From NCBI RefSeq assembly GCF_014640115.1, contig NZ_BMGI01000001.1, positions 518,501 to 582,500 of the forward strand: a stretch of 64,000 bases of DNA, read 5' to 3'. Below are positions 46,898-57,533 of this stretch, piece after piece; the stretch's first letter is position 1; each line of letters opens with the position of its first letter. The stretch comes from Sinisalibacter lacisalsi (GTDB lineage Bacteria; Pseudomonadota; Alphaproteobacteria; Rhodobacterales; Rhodobacteraceae). Position numbers and translations under genes: made by a program. The notes beneath the pieces are model-generated. The model was not told the origin of the DNA. It worked only from the letters and a program-made list of their open reading frames with translations, and ran no database searches.

Positions 46898-47995
46898 TCA
46901 GCGTCGCTTGATCTTCTTCACCTGCTTCACCACCCGCCCGAAAACACGATTGCGGGCATGCGCTTCGGCGGCGCTCTCGGAATTGCGCGCGTCCTCGCGT
47001 TTGAGCTTGTGCCAACGCTCGAGCCGGTCGCGGGAGAGCTCGCCGCGCGCGATCGCGTCCTTGACGGCGCAGCCCGGCTCGCTCTCGTGCGCGCAGTCGG
47101 AAAACCGGCAGGCAGCGGCCAGTTCGGCGATGTCTTCGAAAACCGTGTCGATGCCGCGGCTGGTGCCGGCCAGCTGCAACTCGCGCATGCCCGGCGTGTC
47201 GATCAGCCAGCCACCGGTCGCGAGCGCGTGGAATTCCCGCGCCGTGGTGGTGTGGCGGCCCTTCGCGTCGTCTTCCCGAATGTCCTGGGTGGCGATCTGC
47301 GCGCCGGTCAAGGTGCTCGCGAGGGTGGATTTTCCCACCCCGGACGAGCCGAGCAGGGCCACGGTTTGGCCCGGGCCGCACCAGTCGGCAAGCTCTGCCG
47401 CCACCCCCGGATCGCGGGCATCGAGCACGACGACGGCAACGGTGGGCGCGATGGCGCGCAGGGTGTCGAGGTAGGGCGCGGGATCGTCGCAGAGATCGGC
47501 CTTGGTCAGCACGAGAACCGGCGTCACGTCGCCTTCGTAGGCCATGGCGAGGTAGCGTTCGAGCCGGGCCGGGTTGAAATCGGCGTTGAGCGACGTGGTG
47601 ATGAACAGGGTATCGACGTTCGCTGCGATCAGCTGGTCGCGCGCCTCGATCCCGGCGGCGCGGCGGTGCAGCAGGCTCTTGCGGTCGAGTATCCGGGCAA
47701 CGTGGCTTCGCGCCGGGTCGATCAACACCCAGTCGCCCACCGCCACCTCGCCGGTGGAGAGGCCGGGCGGAAGCCGGAGGCTCACGGTTCCGGTTTCGGC
47801 GATGGCATCAAGGCGGTCGCGGTGCACGGCGGTGACGCGCGCAGGCTCCAGCACGCCGATTTCGTCGACCTCGATCTGGCGCAGGAAGTCGGCCGACCAG
47901 CCGAGAGATTTCAGATCATGGGATTTGGTCAAGGAAACATCCTCGTGGGAACCACGGTAAGCACCCCTGTTCGGGTGCCGGGCAAGGACGCTCAT
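46898..47995 (-). CDS. rsgA: Ribosome small subunit-dependent GTPase A
   Basis: Circularly permuted GTPase for late 30S maturation. The protein of about 365 residues has an OB fold (about 40-110), the permuted GTPase with G4 LTKADL before G1 GSSGVGKSTLA and G3 DTPGMRE, and a C-terminal zinc-binding domain with CRFSDCAHESEPGCAV. The start is uncertain: ATG 47995 is used, but a TTG at 48013 and later non-ATG starts are possible, because the first 30 residues before KSLGWSADF are not conserved in the family. A basic tail (VKQVKKIKRR) ends the protein. Confidence 0.93.
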   Translation of the reverse strand: MSVLARHPNRGAYRGSHEDVSLTKSHDLKSLGWSADFLRQIEVDEIGVLEPARVTAVHRDRLDAIAETGTVSLRLPPGLSTGEVAVGDWVLIDPARSHVARILDRKSLLHRRAAGIEARDQLIAANVDTLFITTSLNADFNPARLERYLAMAYEGDVTPVLVLTKADLCDDPAPYLDTLRAIAPTVAVVVLDARDPGVAAELADWCGPGQTVALLGSSGVGKSTLASTLTGAQIATQDIREDDAKGRHTTTAREFHALATGGWLIDTPGMRELQLAGTSRGIDTVFEDIAELAAACRFSDCAHESEPGCAVKDAIARGELSRDRLERWHKLKREDARNSESAAEAHARNRVFGRVVKQVKKIKRR

Positions 47996-48085
47996 TGCGC
48001 CCCACGGGTTCAAAGGACAATCATCAAGTCTCCATTGCTGGAGAAAAGTCTAGCATGGATGATGGTCGCGGGGAAGCCGGCGTCC

Positions 48086-49759
48086 TCAGCCCAGCAGACG
48101 CCGCGCGATGACCTGGGCCTGGATCTCCGCCGCCCCCTCGAAGATGTTGAGGATGCGTGCGTCGCAGAGGATGCGGCTGATCTGGTATTCCAGGGCAAAG
48201 CCGTTGCCGCCGTGGATCTGCAGCGCGTTGTCGGCCGCCGCCCAGGCCACGCGGGCGCCGAGCAGCTTGGCCATGCCTGCCTCGAGATCGCAGCGCCTGT
48301 CGTGGTCCTTTTCCCATGCCGAAAAATAGGTGAGCTGGCGCGCCACCATGATTTCCACCGCCATCATCGCCAGCTTGCCCGCGACCCGGGGGAAGGCGAT
48401 CAGGGGCTTGCCGAACTGCTTGCGGTCCTGCGCGTATTGCAGCCCCACTTCGAGCGCGTTCTGGGCCACGCCGACGGCGCGGGCGGCGGTCTGGATGCGG
48501 GCCGCCTCGAAGGTTTTCATCAGCTGCTTGAAGCCCTGACCCTCGACGCCGCCGAGCAGGTTTTCGGCCGGCACCTTGAAGCCGTCGAAACCAAGCTCGT
48601 ATTCCTTCATGCCGCGGTAGCCGAGCACCTCGATCTCGCCGCCGGTCATGCCGGGGGTGGGGAAGGGATCGTCGTCGGTCCCCGGAGTTTTCTCGGCGAG
48701 GAACATGCTCAGGCCCCGGTGATCGGTCGAGGCCGGATCGGTGCGGGCGAGCAGGGTCATCACGCTGGCGCGGGCGGCGTGGGTGATCCACGTTTTGTTG
48801 CCGGTGACGGTGTAGTCGTCGCCCTCTCGCGTCGCGCGGGTGCGCAAGCTGCCAAGGTCAGACCCGGTGTTGGGTTCGGTGAACACGGCGGTGGGCAGCA
48901 CCTCCGCCGCGGCGATCTTCGGCAGCCAGTGCTCTTTCTGGTCGTCGGTGCCGCCTGCGAGGATCAACTCGGCGGCGATCTCGGAGCGGGTGCCAAGGCT
49001 GCCGACGCCGATGTAGCCGCGCGAAAGTTCTTCGGAAACCACTACCATCGAGGCTTTCGACATGCTTAGCCCGCCGAATTCCTCGGGGATCGTGAGGCCG
49101 AACACGCCCATCTCGGCCAGTTCCTCGATGATCTCCATCGGGATCAGCTCGTCCTTGAGGTGCCACTCGTGGGCGTGGGGCGCCACCTTGTCTTCGGCGT
49201 AGCGGCGGAACTGCTCGCGGATCATCTCCAGCTCGTCGTCGAGGCCGGTGGCGCCGAAGGTGGCGTGGCCCGCGTTGTCCTGCATCAGGGCCACGAGCCG
49301 GGCGCGGGCGGCGGGCGTGTTGCCGGACCCGGTCAGCGTCATCACCGCGTCCGACATCAGCACGCGCTGGTCGTCCTGGGTAAGAAACATGTCTTGCAGG
49401 CGGGCGATCTCGCCCTGGCTCATCGGGATCCCGCCGTAGATCTGCCAGAGGTATTCGCCGAAGGCGATCTGGTGGATCAGTGCCTCCATCTCGCCGAACC
49501 TGCCCTCTGCCGAAAGCCGTTCCGCCCAGCCCTGCATCTGACGCAGCGCCTCGACATAGGTGGCGAGCCAGGCCAGCGCGTGGGCGGCGGTCTGGTGTGC
49601 CTCCAGCTGCGCGGCCGAGACCTTGCCATTCTCGCTCACGGCATCGCGCACACGCTCTGTTGCGGTCGCCAGCACTTCCTCGGCCGGGGCGATGGCGGCG
49701 CCGGTGAGGCCGAGCAGATCGTCGAGAAGAGGGCTTTGCATGTGCGCGTCCTTGGGCAT
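48086..49759 (-). CDS. mcd: (2S)-methylsuccinyl-CoA dehydrogenase (ethylmalonyl-CoA pathway)
   Basis: The 557-residue flavoprotein oxidises (2S)-methylsuccinyl-CoA to mesaconyl-CoA, passing electrons to ETF. It is an acyl-CoA dehydrogenase (about residues 175-557) with an N-terminal extension of about 170 residues, the feature that separates Mcd from ordinary acyl-CoA dehydrogenases. Marks include FAEPNTGSDLGS-like FTEPNTGSDLGSLRT, the catalytic-glutamate region GNGFALEYQISRILCDAR and FEGAAEIQAQVIARRL. ATG 49759 has GGGAGATC upstream. etfBA lies 11 kb away. Confidence 0.87.
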   Translation of the reverse strand: MPKDAHMQSPLLDDLLGLTGAAIAPAEEVLATATERVRDAVSENGKVSAAQLEAHQTAAHALAWLATYVEALRQMQGWAERLSAEGRFGEMEALIHQIAFGEYLWQIYGGIPMSQGEIARLQDMFLTQDDQRVLMSDAVMTLTGSGNTPAARARLVALMQDNAGHATFGATGLDDELEMIREQFRRYAEDKVAPHAHEWHLKDELIPMEIIEELAEMGVFGLTIPEEFGGLSMSKASMVVVSEELSRGYIGVGSLGTRSEIAAELILAGGTDDQKEHWLPKIAAAEVLPTAVFTEPNTGSDLGSLRTRATREGDDYTVTGNKTWITHAARASVMTLLARTDPASTDHRGLSMFLAEKTPGTDDDPFPTPGMTGGEIEVLGYRGMKEYELGFDGFKVPAENLLGGVEGQGFKQLMKTFEAARIQTAARAVGVAQNALEVGLQYAQDRKQFGKPLIAFPRVAGKLAMMAVEIMVARQLTYFSAWEKDHDRRCDLEAGMAKLLGARVAWAAADNALQIHGGNGFALEYQISRILCDARILNIFEGAAEIQAQVIARRLLG

Positions 49760-49930
49760 GGGGATCTCCCTTGAATCGGTCCCGGAAGAAATAGGTATTT
49801 TGCAGGTGCAGCGCAACATTAATTCGCAACTGCAGAAAAAATGGACTGAAAGTGTCGCGGGTGTTTTGACGTGCGTGCGGAGGCTCAAGCCGATACAAGC
49901 TGTCGAAAAAACGGGAAGCGAGGCGGGGAT

Positions 49931-50701
49931 ATGAGCGGTCTACTGGTGGAATTGCCGCTCGAGATCCTGCTCGTCGCGGCAGCGATCTCGGCGTTCGCAG
50001 GCTTCGTGAAGGGTGCGGTGGGCTTTGCCCTGCCGATGATCATGATCTCGGGGCTGGGCTCGATCCTGCCAGCGGAGATTGCGCTTGCGGCGCTGATCCT
50101 GCCCACGCTGGTGTCCAACCTGTTCCAGAGCCTGCGCGGTGGCTGGCGGCTGGCCTGGGCGGTGGTGCGGCGGTTCTGGCTGTTTCTCGTCATGATGCTG
50201 GTATTCCTTGCCTCGGCGGCGCAACTGGTGGCGCTGGTGCCGCAGAACCTGCTGTTTCTCGTAATCGGCGTGCCGATCGTGCTCTTCGCGCTGACCCAGC
50301 TCATGGGCTGGCGGCTGCACCTGCGGCCCGAGACCCGGGTGCGCGATGAGCTTCTGTTCGGCGGCGTCGCCGGGTTCATCGGCGGCATGTCGGGCGTCTG
50401 GGGGCCGCCGCTCGTGGCTTACCTCGTCGCCATCGACGAGGAAAAACGCGAGACGATCCGCATCCAGGGCGTGGTGTTCGGGCTTGGCGCGGTGATGCTG
50501 GCGGCCGCGCACCTGCGCTCCGGCGTGCTCGATGCTGCCACCCTGCCGCTTTCCGCCGCGGCCGTTGTGCCGGTTCTCGCCGGGCTCTGGATCGGCACCC
50601 GCCTGCACGACCGGATGCCGCAGCAGACCTTCCGCCGCGCCATGCTCGTGGTGCTCATCCTCGCCGGGTTGAACCTTGTCCGGCGCGGGCTGATGGGGTG
50701 A
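49931..50701 (+). CDS. TauE/SafE-family sulfite/organosulfonate exporter-like permease
   Basis: The 256-residue integral membrane protein has about eight helices and the two TauE repeats: FAGFVKGAVGFALPMIMISGL near the start and FGGVAGFIGGMSGVWGPPLVAY in the second half. Such proteins export sulfite, sulfoacetate or other sulfur anions, but the substrate is not determined. ATG 49931 follows an in-frame ATG-lacking purine-rich stretch (GGCGGGGAT). Divergent from mcd; its 3' end is close to a convergent pseudogene of a cytochrome. Confidence 0.85.
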   Translation: MSGLLVELPLEILLVAAAISAFAGFVKGAVGFALPMIMISGLGSILPAEIALAALILPTLVSNLFQSLRGGWRLAWAVVRRFWLFLVMMLVFLASAAQLVALVPQNLLFLVIGVPIVLFALTQLMGWRLHLRPETRVRDELLFGGVAGFIGGMSGVWGPPLVAYLVAIDEEKRETIRIQGVVFGLGAVMLAAAHLRSGVLDAATLPLSAAAVVPVLAGLWIGTRLHDRMPQQTFRRAMLVVLILAGLNLVRRGLMG

Positions 50702-50708
50702 AACGCGC

Positions 50709-50976
50709 TCAGAGGCTCGCGAGATAGCTGGCGATGGCCCTTGATCTGGTCGGCGTCGAGATCGAACGCCGGCATCATCTCGAAGCTCTGCGTGGCGTTG
50801 GACACCGTCGAGGCCGGCAGGCCGCGAATGTCACCCGCCTCGCCCTCGGTTGCGGTGGGGCCGTGGCAGTCGAAGCAAAACTCATCGTAGAGCGCCGCGC
50901 CGGTGGCCAGAATGTCGTCTTCGGCCGTGGCGGTCAGGGGCAGCACAAACAGGCAGGCGGCAAGGGCATGTTTCAT
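50709..50976 (-). pseudogene. Small periplasmic cytochrome c with a one-base frameshift
   Basis: From ATG 50976 the frame encodes a signal peptide (1-18), heme motif CFDCH (Cys34-His38), an axial-Met candidate in MMPAFDL and then LDADQIK (to residue 79). The following codons read through in the wrong frame. Skipping one G of the GGG at 50738-50740 (minus strand) restores AIASYLASL and a TGA at 50709-50711, the standard C-terminal helix of this cytochrome class, giving 88 residues. Unrepaired, translation runs on antisense into the TauE gene to 50419. Real mutation or sequence error cannot be told. Confidence 0.75.
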
Positions 50977-51020
50977 GCCGGCAAGGCTGACAGGATTCCG
51001 TGAAACGACCGTGACACCGC

Positions 51021-51056
51021 AAACGAAAGCGCCCCGGCGGTTGGGCCGGGGCGCGG
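51021..51056 (-). terminator. Rho-independent terminator after pckA
   Basis: On the minus strand, a GCGCCCCGGC/GCCGGGGCGC stem (51029-51038 with 51045-51054) is followed by TTTCGTTT, 22 bases past the pckA stop. Confidence 0.85.
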
Positions 51057-51077
51057 GGTCTTCGGGTTCTGATGCGA

Positions 51078-52676
<1,599 letters not shown>

Positions 52677-53024
52677 CTGATGCTCCTGTTGCCGGCAACC
52701 GCCGGGGATCGAGATTGTCGAAGACGTGCGAGGGGCCAAACCCGCACTATGCCGCTGCCCGGAAGGCCGAAGCCGCTGCACGGCTCGCTATAACATGCGG
52801 GTTTTGCAAAGGAACAGGCGTGTTCGGCGGCGTTAGCGCTAGCCAGACGGTGTTTGCGCAATCATGCTTCGCGCGGGAAAATGCCTTAGCCATTTTTTCG
52901 CCTTTTGTGGTGCGTAATTGACTCACCCGCGGCTTTGATTCGCCGTGTATATTGATTTTGCGGGAGAAAGCGGATTCTATTGGCGGAAAACAGGCAAAAA
53001 AATGAGCAGTAGAGGATACCTCAC
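52677..53024. promoter_or_regulatory. Divergent pckA/chvI regulatory region (348 bases)
   Basis: No credible protein frame is present. The chvI-proximal half (about 52890-53000) is AT-rich with TTGACT (52918-52923) and TATATT (52948-52953), but the spacing is too long for an ordinary sigma-70 promoter. The pckA side contains TATAGC on the minus strand near 52790. A GTTAGCGCTAGC palindrome (52832-52843) lies roughly midway; see its own entry. Confidence 0.5.
52833..52842. promoter_or_regulatory. LacI-type palindrome TTAGCGCTAG upstream of pckA
   Basis: The core TAGCGCTA is a perfect palindrome (52834-52841). The same motif occurs upstream of the TRAP binding protein (18173) and, with changes, upstream of etfB (62286). 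It is a candidate operator for a LacI-family central-carbon regulator (PckR-like); this is inferred only. Confidence 0.4.
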
Positions 53025-53726
53025 ATGTCGAGGATTGCATTGGTCGATGACGACAGGAATATCCTGACGTCCGTCTCCATGACTCTCGAAGCCGAGGGCT
53101 TCGAGGTTGAAACCTACAACGATGGTCAGGCCGCGCTTGATGCGTTCAACAAGCGCCTGCCCGATATGGCGGTGTTCGATATCAAGATGCCGCGGATGGA
53201 CGGGATGGACCTGCTCCAGCGCGTCCGCCAGAAAACCAACATGCCGGTGATCTTTCTCACCTCCAAGGATGACGAGATCGACGAGGTGCTCGGCCTGCGC
53301 ATGGGCGCCGACGATTACGTCAAGAAGCCGTTCAGCCAGCGCCTGCTCGTCGAACGCATCCGCGCGCTGCTGCGCCGGCAGGATGCGATCGAGGGTGTCG
53401 CCATTCCGGACACCGAGGAAAACAAGGTCATGGTGCGCGGCAACCTGACCATGGACCCGCTCCGCCACGCGGTAAGCTGGAAGGGCAAGGACGTGTCGCT
53501 CACGGTGACCGAATTCCTGCTCCTGCAGGCACTGGCGCAGCGTCCGGGCTTCGTGAAGAGCCGCGACCAGTTGATGGATGTGGCCTATGACGATCAGGTC
53601 TATGTCGACGACCGCACCATCGACAGCCACATCAAGCGCCTGCGCAAGAAGATGCGGATGGCCGATGACGAGTTCTCCGCGATCGAAACGCTCTATGGTA
53701 TCGGCTATCGGTACAACGAGGAATAG
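53025..53726 (+). CDS. chvI: Response regulator ChvI
   Basis: The 233-residue OmpR-type regulator has a receiver domain (1-118) with acidic residues in VDDDRN (8-10), the phosphorylation site Asp52 ([11 protein letters not shown]), the conserved Thr/Lys in LTSKDDE and a C-terminal winged helix (about 135-230) with [15 protein letters not shown] and [17 protein letters not shown]. It is the partner of ChvG encoded next; the pair controls envelope stress and carbon metabolism in alphaproteobacteria. ATG 53025 with GAGG upstream. Confidence 0.95.
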   Translation: MSRIALVDDDRNILTSVSMTLEAEGFEVETYNDGQAALDAFNKRLPDMAVFDIKMPRMDGMDLLQRVRQKTNMPVIFLTSKDDEIDEVLGLRMGADDYVKKPFSQRLLVERIRALLRRQDAIEGVAIPDTEENKVMVRGNLTMDPLRHAVSWKGKDVSLTVTEFLLLQALAQRPGFVKSRDQLMDVAYDDQVYVDDRTIDSHIKRLRKKMRMADDEFSAIETLYGIGYRYNEE

Positions 53727-53752
53727 GCGCGGAGGCGAGGGTTCGCCCAGAG

Positions 53753-55468
53753 GTGAAAGTGGTGCGTGACACGAAGGCATCTGCCGGCAACACCGAAGTG
53801 GTGTTGGGAGAAGACTGGGTCTCGCCCCAGTCTTCCGTCGATGCCGAGTTGCGCGAAAGGCGCAAGCGGCGTGGCTGGATCACCGCGAATCGGTCACCGC
53901 TGGCCCGCAAGATCATCATCTTCAATATCCTCGGGCTGGTCGTGCTCGTGGGCGGATTGCTCTATCTCAACCCGTTCCGCGAAAGCCTGATGTTCCAGCG
54001 CGAGCGGAGCCTGGTGACTTCGGCCGAACTGGTGGCCGATGTGTTCGAGGCGCGCCAGCTTGGCGCGGAGCCCGGCGACGGGCTGACGCGGGAGCGGGTG
54101 GCGGAGATCCTGCCGCTCGTCAACCTGCGCGACGGCGGCAACCTTCTTGTCTTCGACCTCGAAGGCGCCCTGCTCGGCGATACCCTGGGGGCCGGCGTGG
54201 CGGACCCGCTCCCCGTGGTCGGGCTTGAGGGGGAACTGGGCACCACCATCATCAGCGATGGCCTGAGCCGTGCCTGGGAAGCGCTGTCGAACCTCATCTC
54301 GGCCAACAACGAAAGCGCGGCAGCGCAGCTCGACGCCGAGCGGGTGGCGCGGGCGCTGCTCGGTGATGCCCTCGCGGGGCGCACGCGCATCGCCAGCAGC
54401 CGCGATGGTTCGGGCCAGAGCACCTTCTTTGTCACCACGCCTATCCTCGTGGGTGGCGAGGTTTCTGGCGTTGTGGCGATGGTCAGCGAGGGCAGCGTCA
54501 TCGATGCGCTGGTGCGTTCCGAGCGCGAGCAGATCCTGCAGGTCTTCGTGCTCGCCATCCTCGTTTCGATCGGATTGAGCCTGTTGCTCGCCTCCACCAT
54601 CGCCAACCCGCTGTCAGATCTCGCCTCCGCCGCCGAGATCGGCCGCGACCGCAACTCGCGCAAGGCCAATCCCGGCCGCGTGCGAATCCCCGATCTTTCC
54701 GCCCGGCCCGACGAGATCGGCCGGCTCTCCAAGGCGCTGCGCGGCATGGTCGCGGCGCTTTACGACCGGATCGACGCCAATGAGCAGTTCGCCGCAGACG
54801 TGGCGCACGAGATCAAGAATCCGCTGGCCAGCCTGCGCTCGGCCATCGGCTCGCTCCGGTTCGTCAAGAAGGATGAGCAGCGCGACAAGCTGCTGGACGT
54901 GATCGAGCACGACGTGCGCCGCCTCGACCGGCTGGTGAGCGACATCTCCAACGCCTCGCGGCTCGACAGCGAGCTGGTGAAGGAGGAAGAAGAGCAATTC
55001 GACCTGCTCAAGATGCTGCGCAACCTCGCTGACTACCTCGGCAACGAGGCGCACCAGAAGGGCGTGGATTTCATCACCGACCTGCCCGGCGAGCCGATCA
55101 TCATCAACGGGCTCGAGGCGCGGCTGGCGCAGGTTTTCGTCAACCTCATCACCAACGCCACCTCGTTCTGCGATGAAGGCGACGCGATCCGCGTCTGGGC
55201 GCGGCAGCGCGAGAACCGGGTGCTGGTGGTGGTCGAAGACACCGGCCCGGGGATTCCCGAAGAGGCGCTGACCAAGATCTTCAACCGCTTCTACAGCCAG
55301 CGACCGGAAAACCAGTTCGGCAACAATTCCGGCCTCGGCCTCGCGATTTCCAAGCAGATCGTCGAGGCCCATGGCGGCGTGATCTGGGCCGAGAACATCC
55401 GCCCGACCGACGCCGACATCACCTCCGAACCCCTCGGCGCGCGCTTCGTCGTGGGCCTGCCGGTTTGA
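53753..55468 (+). CDS. chvG: Sensor histidine kinase ChvG
   Basis: The roughly 571-residue kinase has a cytoplasmic N-terminus, TM1 (about 52-72), a periplasmic sensor (about 73-261), TM2 (about 262-283), HAMP, HisKA with phospho-accepting His352 (AADVAHEIKNPLASL) and HATPase_c with NATSFCDEG and GPGIPEEAL. It senses acid or envelope signals in related species. The start is one of several close GTGs (53753, 53759, 53762); AGAGG better fits the later ones. The stop overlaps hprK. Confidence 0.95.
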   Translation: MKVVRDTKASAGNTEVVLGEDWVSPQSSVDAELRERRKRRGWITANRSPLARKIIIFNILGLVVLVGGLLYLNPFRESLMFQRERSLVTSAELVADVFEARQLGAEPGDGLTRERVAEILPLVNLRDGGNLLVFDLEGALLGDTLGAGVADPLPVVGLEGELGTTIISDGLSRAWEALSNLISANNESAAAQLDAERVARALLGDALAGRTRIASSRDGSGQSTFFVTTPILVGGEVSGVVAMVSEGSVIDALVRSEREQILQVFVLAILVSIGLSLLLASTIANPLSDLASAAEIGRDRNSRKANPGRVRIPDLSARPDEIGRLSKALRGMVAALYDRIDANEQFAADVAHEIKNPLASLRSAIGSLRFVKKDEQRDKLLDVIEHDVRRLDRLVSDISNASRLDSELVKEEEEQFDLLKMLRNLADYLGNEAHQKGVDFITDLPGEPIIINGLEARLAQVFVNLITNATSFCDEGDAIRVWARQRENRVLVVVEDTGPGIPEEALTKIFNRFYSQRPENQFGNNSGLGLAISKQIVEAHGGVIWAENIRPTDADITSEPLGARFVVGLPV

Positions 55469-55911
55469 CCGCGCCGCAAAGCAGTCACGCCCCGGAAACC
55501 CGCCACGCGACGACGGTTGCGATCGAGGGGGCGGGGGTGTTGATCATTGGCCCCTCCGGCAGCGGCAAATCGGGCCTCGCGCTGGGTTTGATGGCGCACG
55601 GGGCCGAACTGGTCGCCGATGACCGGACCCGGCTCGAACTGCGCGAGGGATGGCCCTGGGCGCTGGCACCCGAGCGCCTCGCCGGGGTGATCGAGGCGCG
55701 TGGCGTCGGGCTGGTGCGGGCGCCATTCCTCCGGTCTGCGCCGCTCGGGCTCGTGGTCGACATGGGCGCGGCGGAGACCGCCAGGCTTCCCGAGCCGCTG
55801 GAGGAAACCGTGCTCGGCGTTGCCGTGACGAAAATCCGAAGGGTTGACGGCCCCCATTTCACCGGTGCCATAGTCGCGCTTCTGAAAGGCGGGCTCTGGC
55901 GTGATGCGTGA
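55465..55911 (+). CDS. hprK: HPr kinase/phosphorylase, short alphaproteobacterial form
   Basis: Phosphorylates HPr on a serine (Ser49 of the PtsH encoded downstream). The protein is only 148 residues: it keeps the catalytic core with Walker A GPSGSGKS (29-36), [10 protein letters not shown] and the [11 protein letters not shown] end, but lacks the N-terminal domain of Gram-positive HprK (about 310 residues). This truncation is normal in alphaproteobacteria. The start is TTG 55465, overlapping the chvG stop by 4 bases. The end overlaps rapZ. Confidence 0.93.
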   Translation: MTAPQSSHAPETRHATTVAIEGAGVLIIGPSGSGKSGLALGLMAHGAELVADDRTRLELREGWPWALAPERLAGVIEARGVGLVRAPFLRSAPLGLVVDMGAAETARLPEPLEETVLGVAVTKIRRVDGPHFTGAIVALLKGGLWRDA

Positions 55912-56848
55912 AGATTCGAAGACGGCGACAGGCGAAACGGCCGAACGGCGCGCGACGCAGCACGTGGTGCTCGTCACCGGCGCTTCGGGCGCGGGGCGAT
56001 CCACGGCGATCGATGCGCTCGAGGATTTCGGCTACGAGGTGATCGACAACTTGCCGCTCAACCTGATCCCACGGCTGATCTCGGGCGAGCCGCTCGACAT
56101 GCCGCTGGCGCTGGGGCTGGACGTGCGCACGCGTGATTTCTCCGCCGATGCGCTCGCCGACGCCGTCGATGCGCTTGTCGCCAATCCGATGCTCGAGGTC
56201 GACGTCCTGTTTCTCGACTGCCGCGTCGAGGTTCTGGCGCAGCGCTATTCCGAAACCCGCCGCCGCCACCCGTTGGCCGGGGGCGACAGCACGATCCAGG
56301 GTATCGAGCGCGAGATCGACCTGCTGGCGCCGATCCGGGCCCGCGCCGACGTGCTGATCGACACGTCCGATCTCTCGGTGCATGACCTCAAGGCCGAGAT
56401 TCAGCGTTGGCTCGGCATGGAGGAAGGCGAGGCGCTCACCGTGTCGGTGCAGAGCTTTTCCTACAAGCGCGGGGTGCCGCGCGGGCTCGATCTCGTGTTC
56501 GACGTGCGGTTCCTGCAGAACCCGCATTGGCAACCCGAGCTCCGGCCGCACACCGGCCTCGATGCGCGCGTGGCGGACCACGTCGCGCAAGATCCGCGCT
56601 ACCAGGGGTTTCTGTCTCGGATCGTCGATCTGCTGACCTTCCTGCTGCCGGCCTATGCCGCCGAGGGCAAGGCGCATCTCGCGGTCGGCTTCGGCTGCAC
56701 CGGCGGGCGGCACCGCTCGGTTGCGCTGGCGGAAACCGTCGCCAAGGCCCTTGCGGATAGCGGCTGGCGGGTGTCAATTAGGCACCGGGAACTCGGGGGC
56801 TCTGCCGGAGGGGCAGAGACCGGCCAGATCGGGGGAAACAGCACGTGA
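55904..56848 (+). CDS. rapZ: RNase adapter RapZ family P-loop nucleotide-binding protein
   Basis: The 314-residue protein has an N-terminal P-loop (TGASGAGRS, about 25-33) and the RapZ/YvcJ C-terminal domain with [19 protein letters not shown] and [11 protein letters not shown]. In E. coli RapZ directs RNase E to a sugar-metabolism small RNA; that target is not shown here. ATG 55904 is used, with a GTG at 55901 equally possible. It overlaps hprK by 8 bases and the next gene by 4. Confidence 0.93.
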   Translation: MREDSKTATGETAERRATQHVVLVTGASGAGRSTAIDALEDFGYEVIDNLPLNLIPRLISGEPLDMPLALGLDVRTRDFSADALADAVDALVANPMLEVDVLFLDCRVEVLAQRYSETRRRHPLAGGDSTIQGIEREIDLLAPIRARADVLIDTSDLSVHDLKAEIQRWLGMEEGEALTVSVQSFSYKRGVPRGLDLVFDVRFLQNPHWQPELRPHTGLDARVADHVAQDPRYQGFLSRIVDLLTFLLPAYAAEGKAHLAVGFGCTGGRHRSVALAETVAKALADSGWRVSIRHRELGGSAGGAETGQIGGNST

Positions 56849-57228
56849 TCGGCATCGTGATCGTCGCCCACGGCGGGCTCGCGGCGGAATATCTCGCCGC
56901 GGTCGAGCATGTTGTGGGGCCGCTTGAACAGGTGCGCGCGATCGCCATCGCCGCCGACTACGACCGGACCAAGAAAGCCGCCGAGATCGTTCAGGCCGCC
57001 GAAAGCGTCGATACCGGCGACGGGGTGATCGTGGTGGTCGACATGTTCGGTTCCTCTCCATCCAACCTGTCGCTGCCCGCCTGCGCCAAGGCCGACCGCA
57101 AGATCCTCTATGGCGCAAATCTGCCGATGCTGGTGAAACTCGCGAAGATGCGTCATGCCGAGGTCGGAGCGGCGACCCGGGCCGCGCTGGCGGCCGGCCG
57201 CAAGTATATCGACAGCATCGACGGATAA
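56845..57228 (+). CDS. PTS EIIA component, mannose family
   Basis: The 127-residue protein of the EIIA-Man type has the phosphoryl-accepting His9 in [16 protein letters not shown] and the [13 protein letters not shown] motif. No EIIB or membrane EIIC gene follows, so it has a regulatory not a transport role, as in other alphaproteobacterial ptsH-linked loci. Starts with GTG overlapping the rapZ stop by 4 bases. It receives phosphate from HPr, encoded 18 bases further on. Confidence 0.94.
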   Translation: MIGIVIVAHGGLAAEYLAAVEHVVGPLEQVRAIAIAADYDRTKKAAEIVQAAESVDTGDGVIVVVDMFGSSPSNLSLPACAKADRKILYGANLPMLVKLAKMRHAEVGAATRAALAAGRKYIDSIDG

Positions 57229-57246
57229 CCGAGTTAGGAGAAACCC

Positions 57247-57525
57247 ATGGCCGAAACGGTGACCCGCCGGTTGAACATCATCAACGACAAGGGGCTTCAT
57301 GCCCGCGCATCGGCGAAATTCGTCGAGGTCGTCGAGGCGCATGACGCGCATGCGCAGGTGTCGAAGGACGGGATGGAAACCGAGGGCGACTCGATCATGG
57401 GCCTGCTGATGCTGGCCGCCGCCTATGGCAGCGTGATCGAGGTTGAGACATCGGGGCCGGAGGCCGCCCGCCTGATGGATGCGCTCGAGGCGCTCGTGGC
57501 GGACAAGTTCGGCGAAGAGTCCTGA
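57247..57525 (+). CDS. ptsH: PTS phosphocarrier protein HPr
   Basis: The 92-residue HPr has the active His18 in DKGLHARASAKFVEVV and the regulatory Ser49 in GDSIMGLLMLA, the target of HprK. It couples phosphoenolpyruvate-dependent phosphorylation with kinase control. Enzyme I (ptsP or ptsI) is not in the window. AGGAGAAA precedes the ATG. An acyltransferase gene follows after 8 bases. Confidence 0.96.
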   Translation: MAETVTRRLNIINDKGLHARASAKFVEVVEAHDAHAQVSKDGMETEGDSIMGLLMLAAAYGSVIEVETSGPEAARLMDALEALVADKFGEES

Positions 57526-57533
57526 GGTCCGAG

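Noticed and set aside
47970-47990. GCACCC/GGGTGC hairpin near the rsgA start, considered as a terminator or operator
   Set aside because: No T tract and it probably lies within the uncertain 5' coding part; too short to call.
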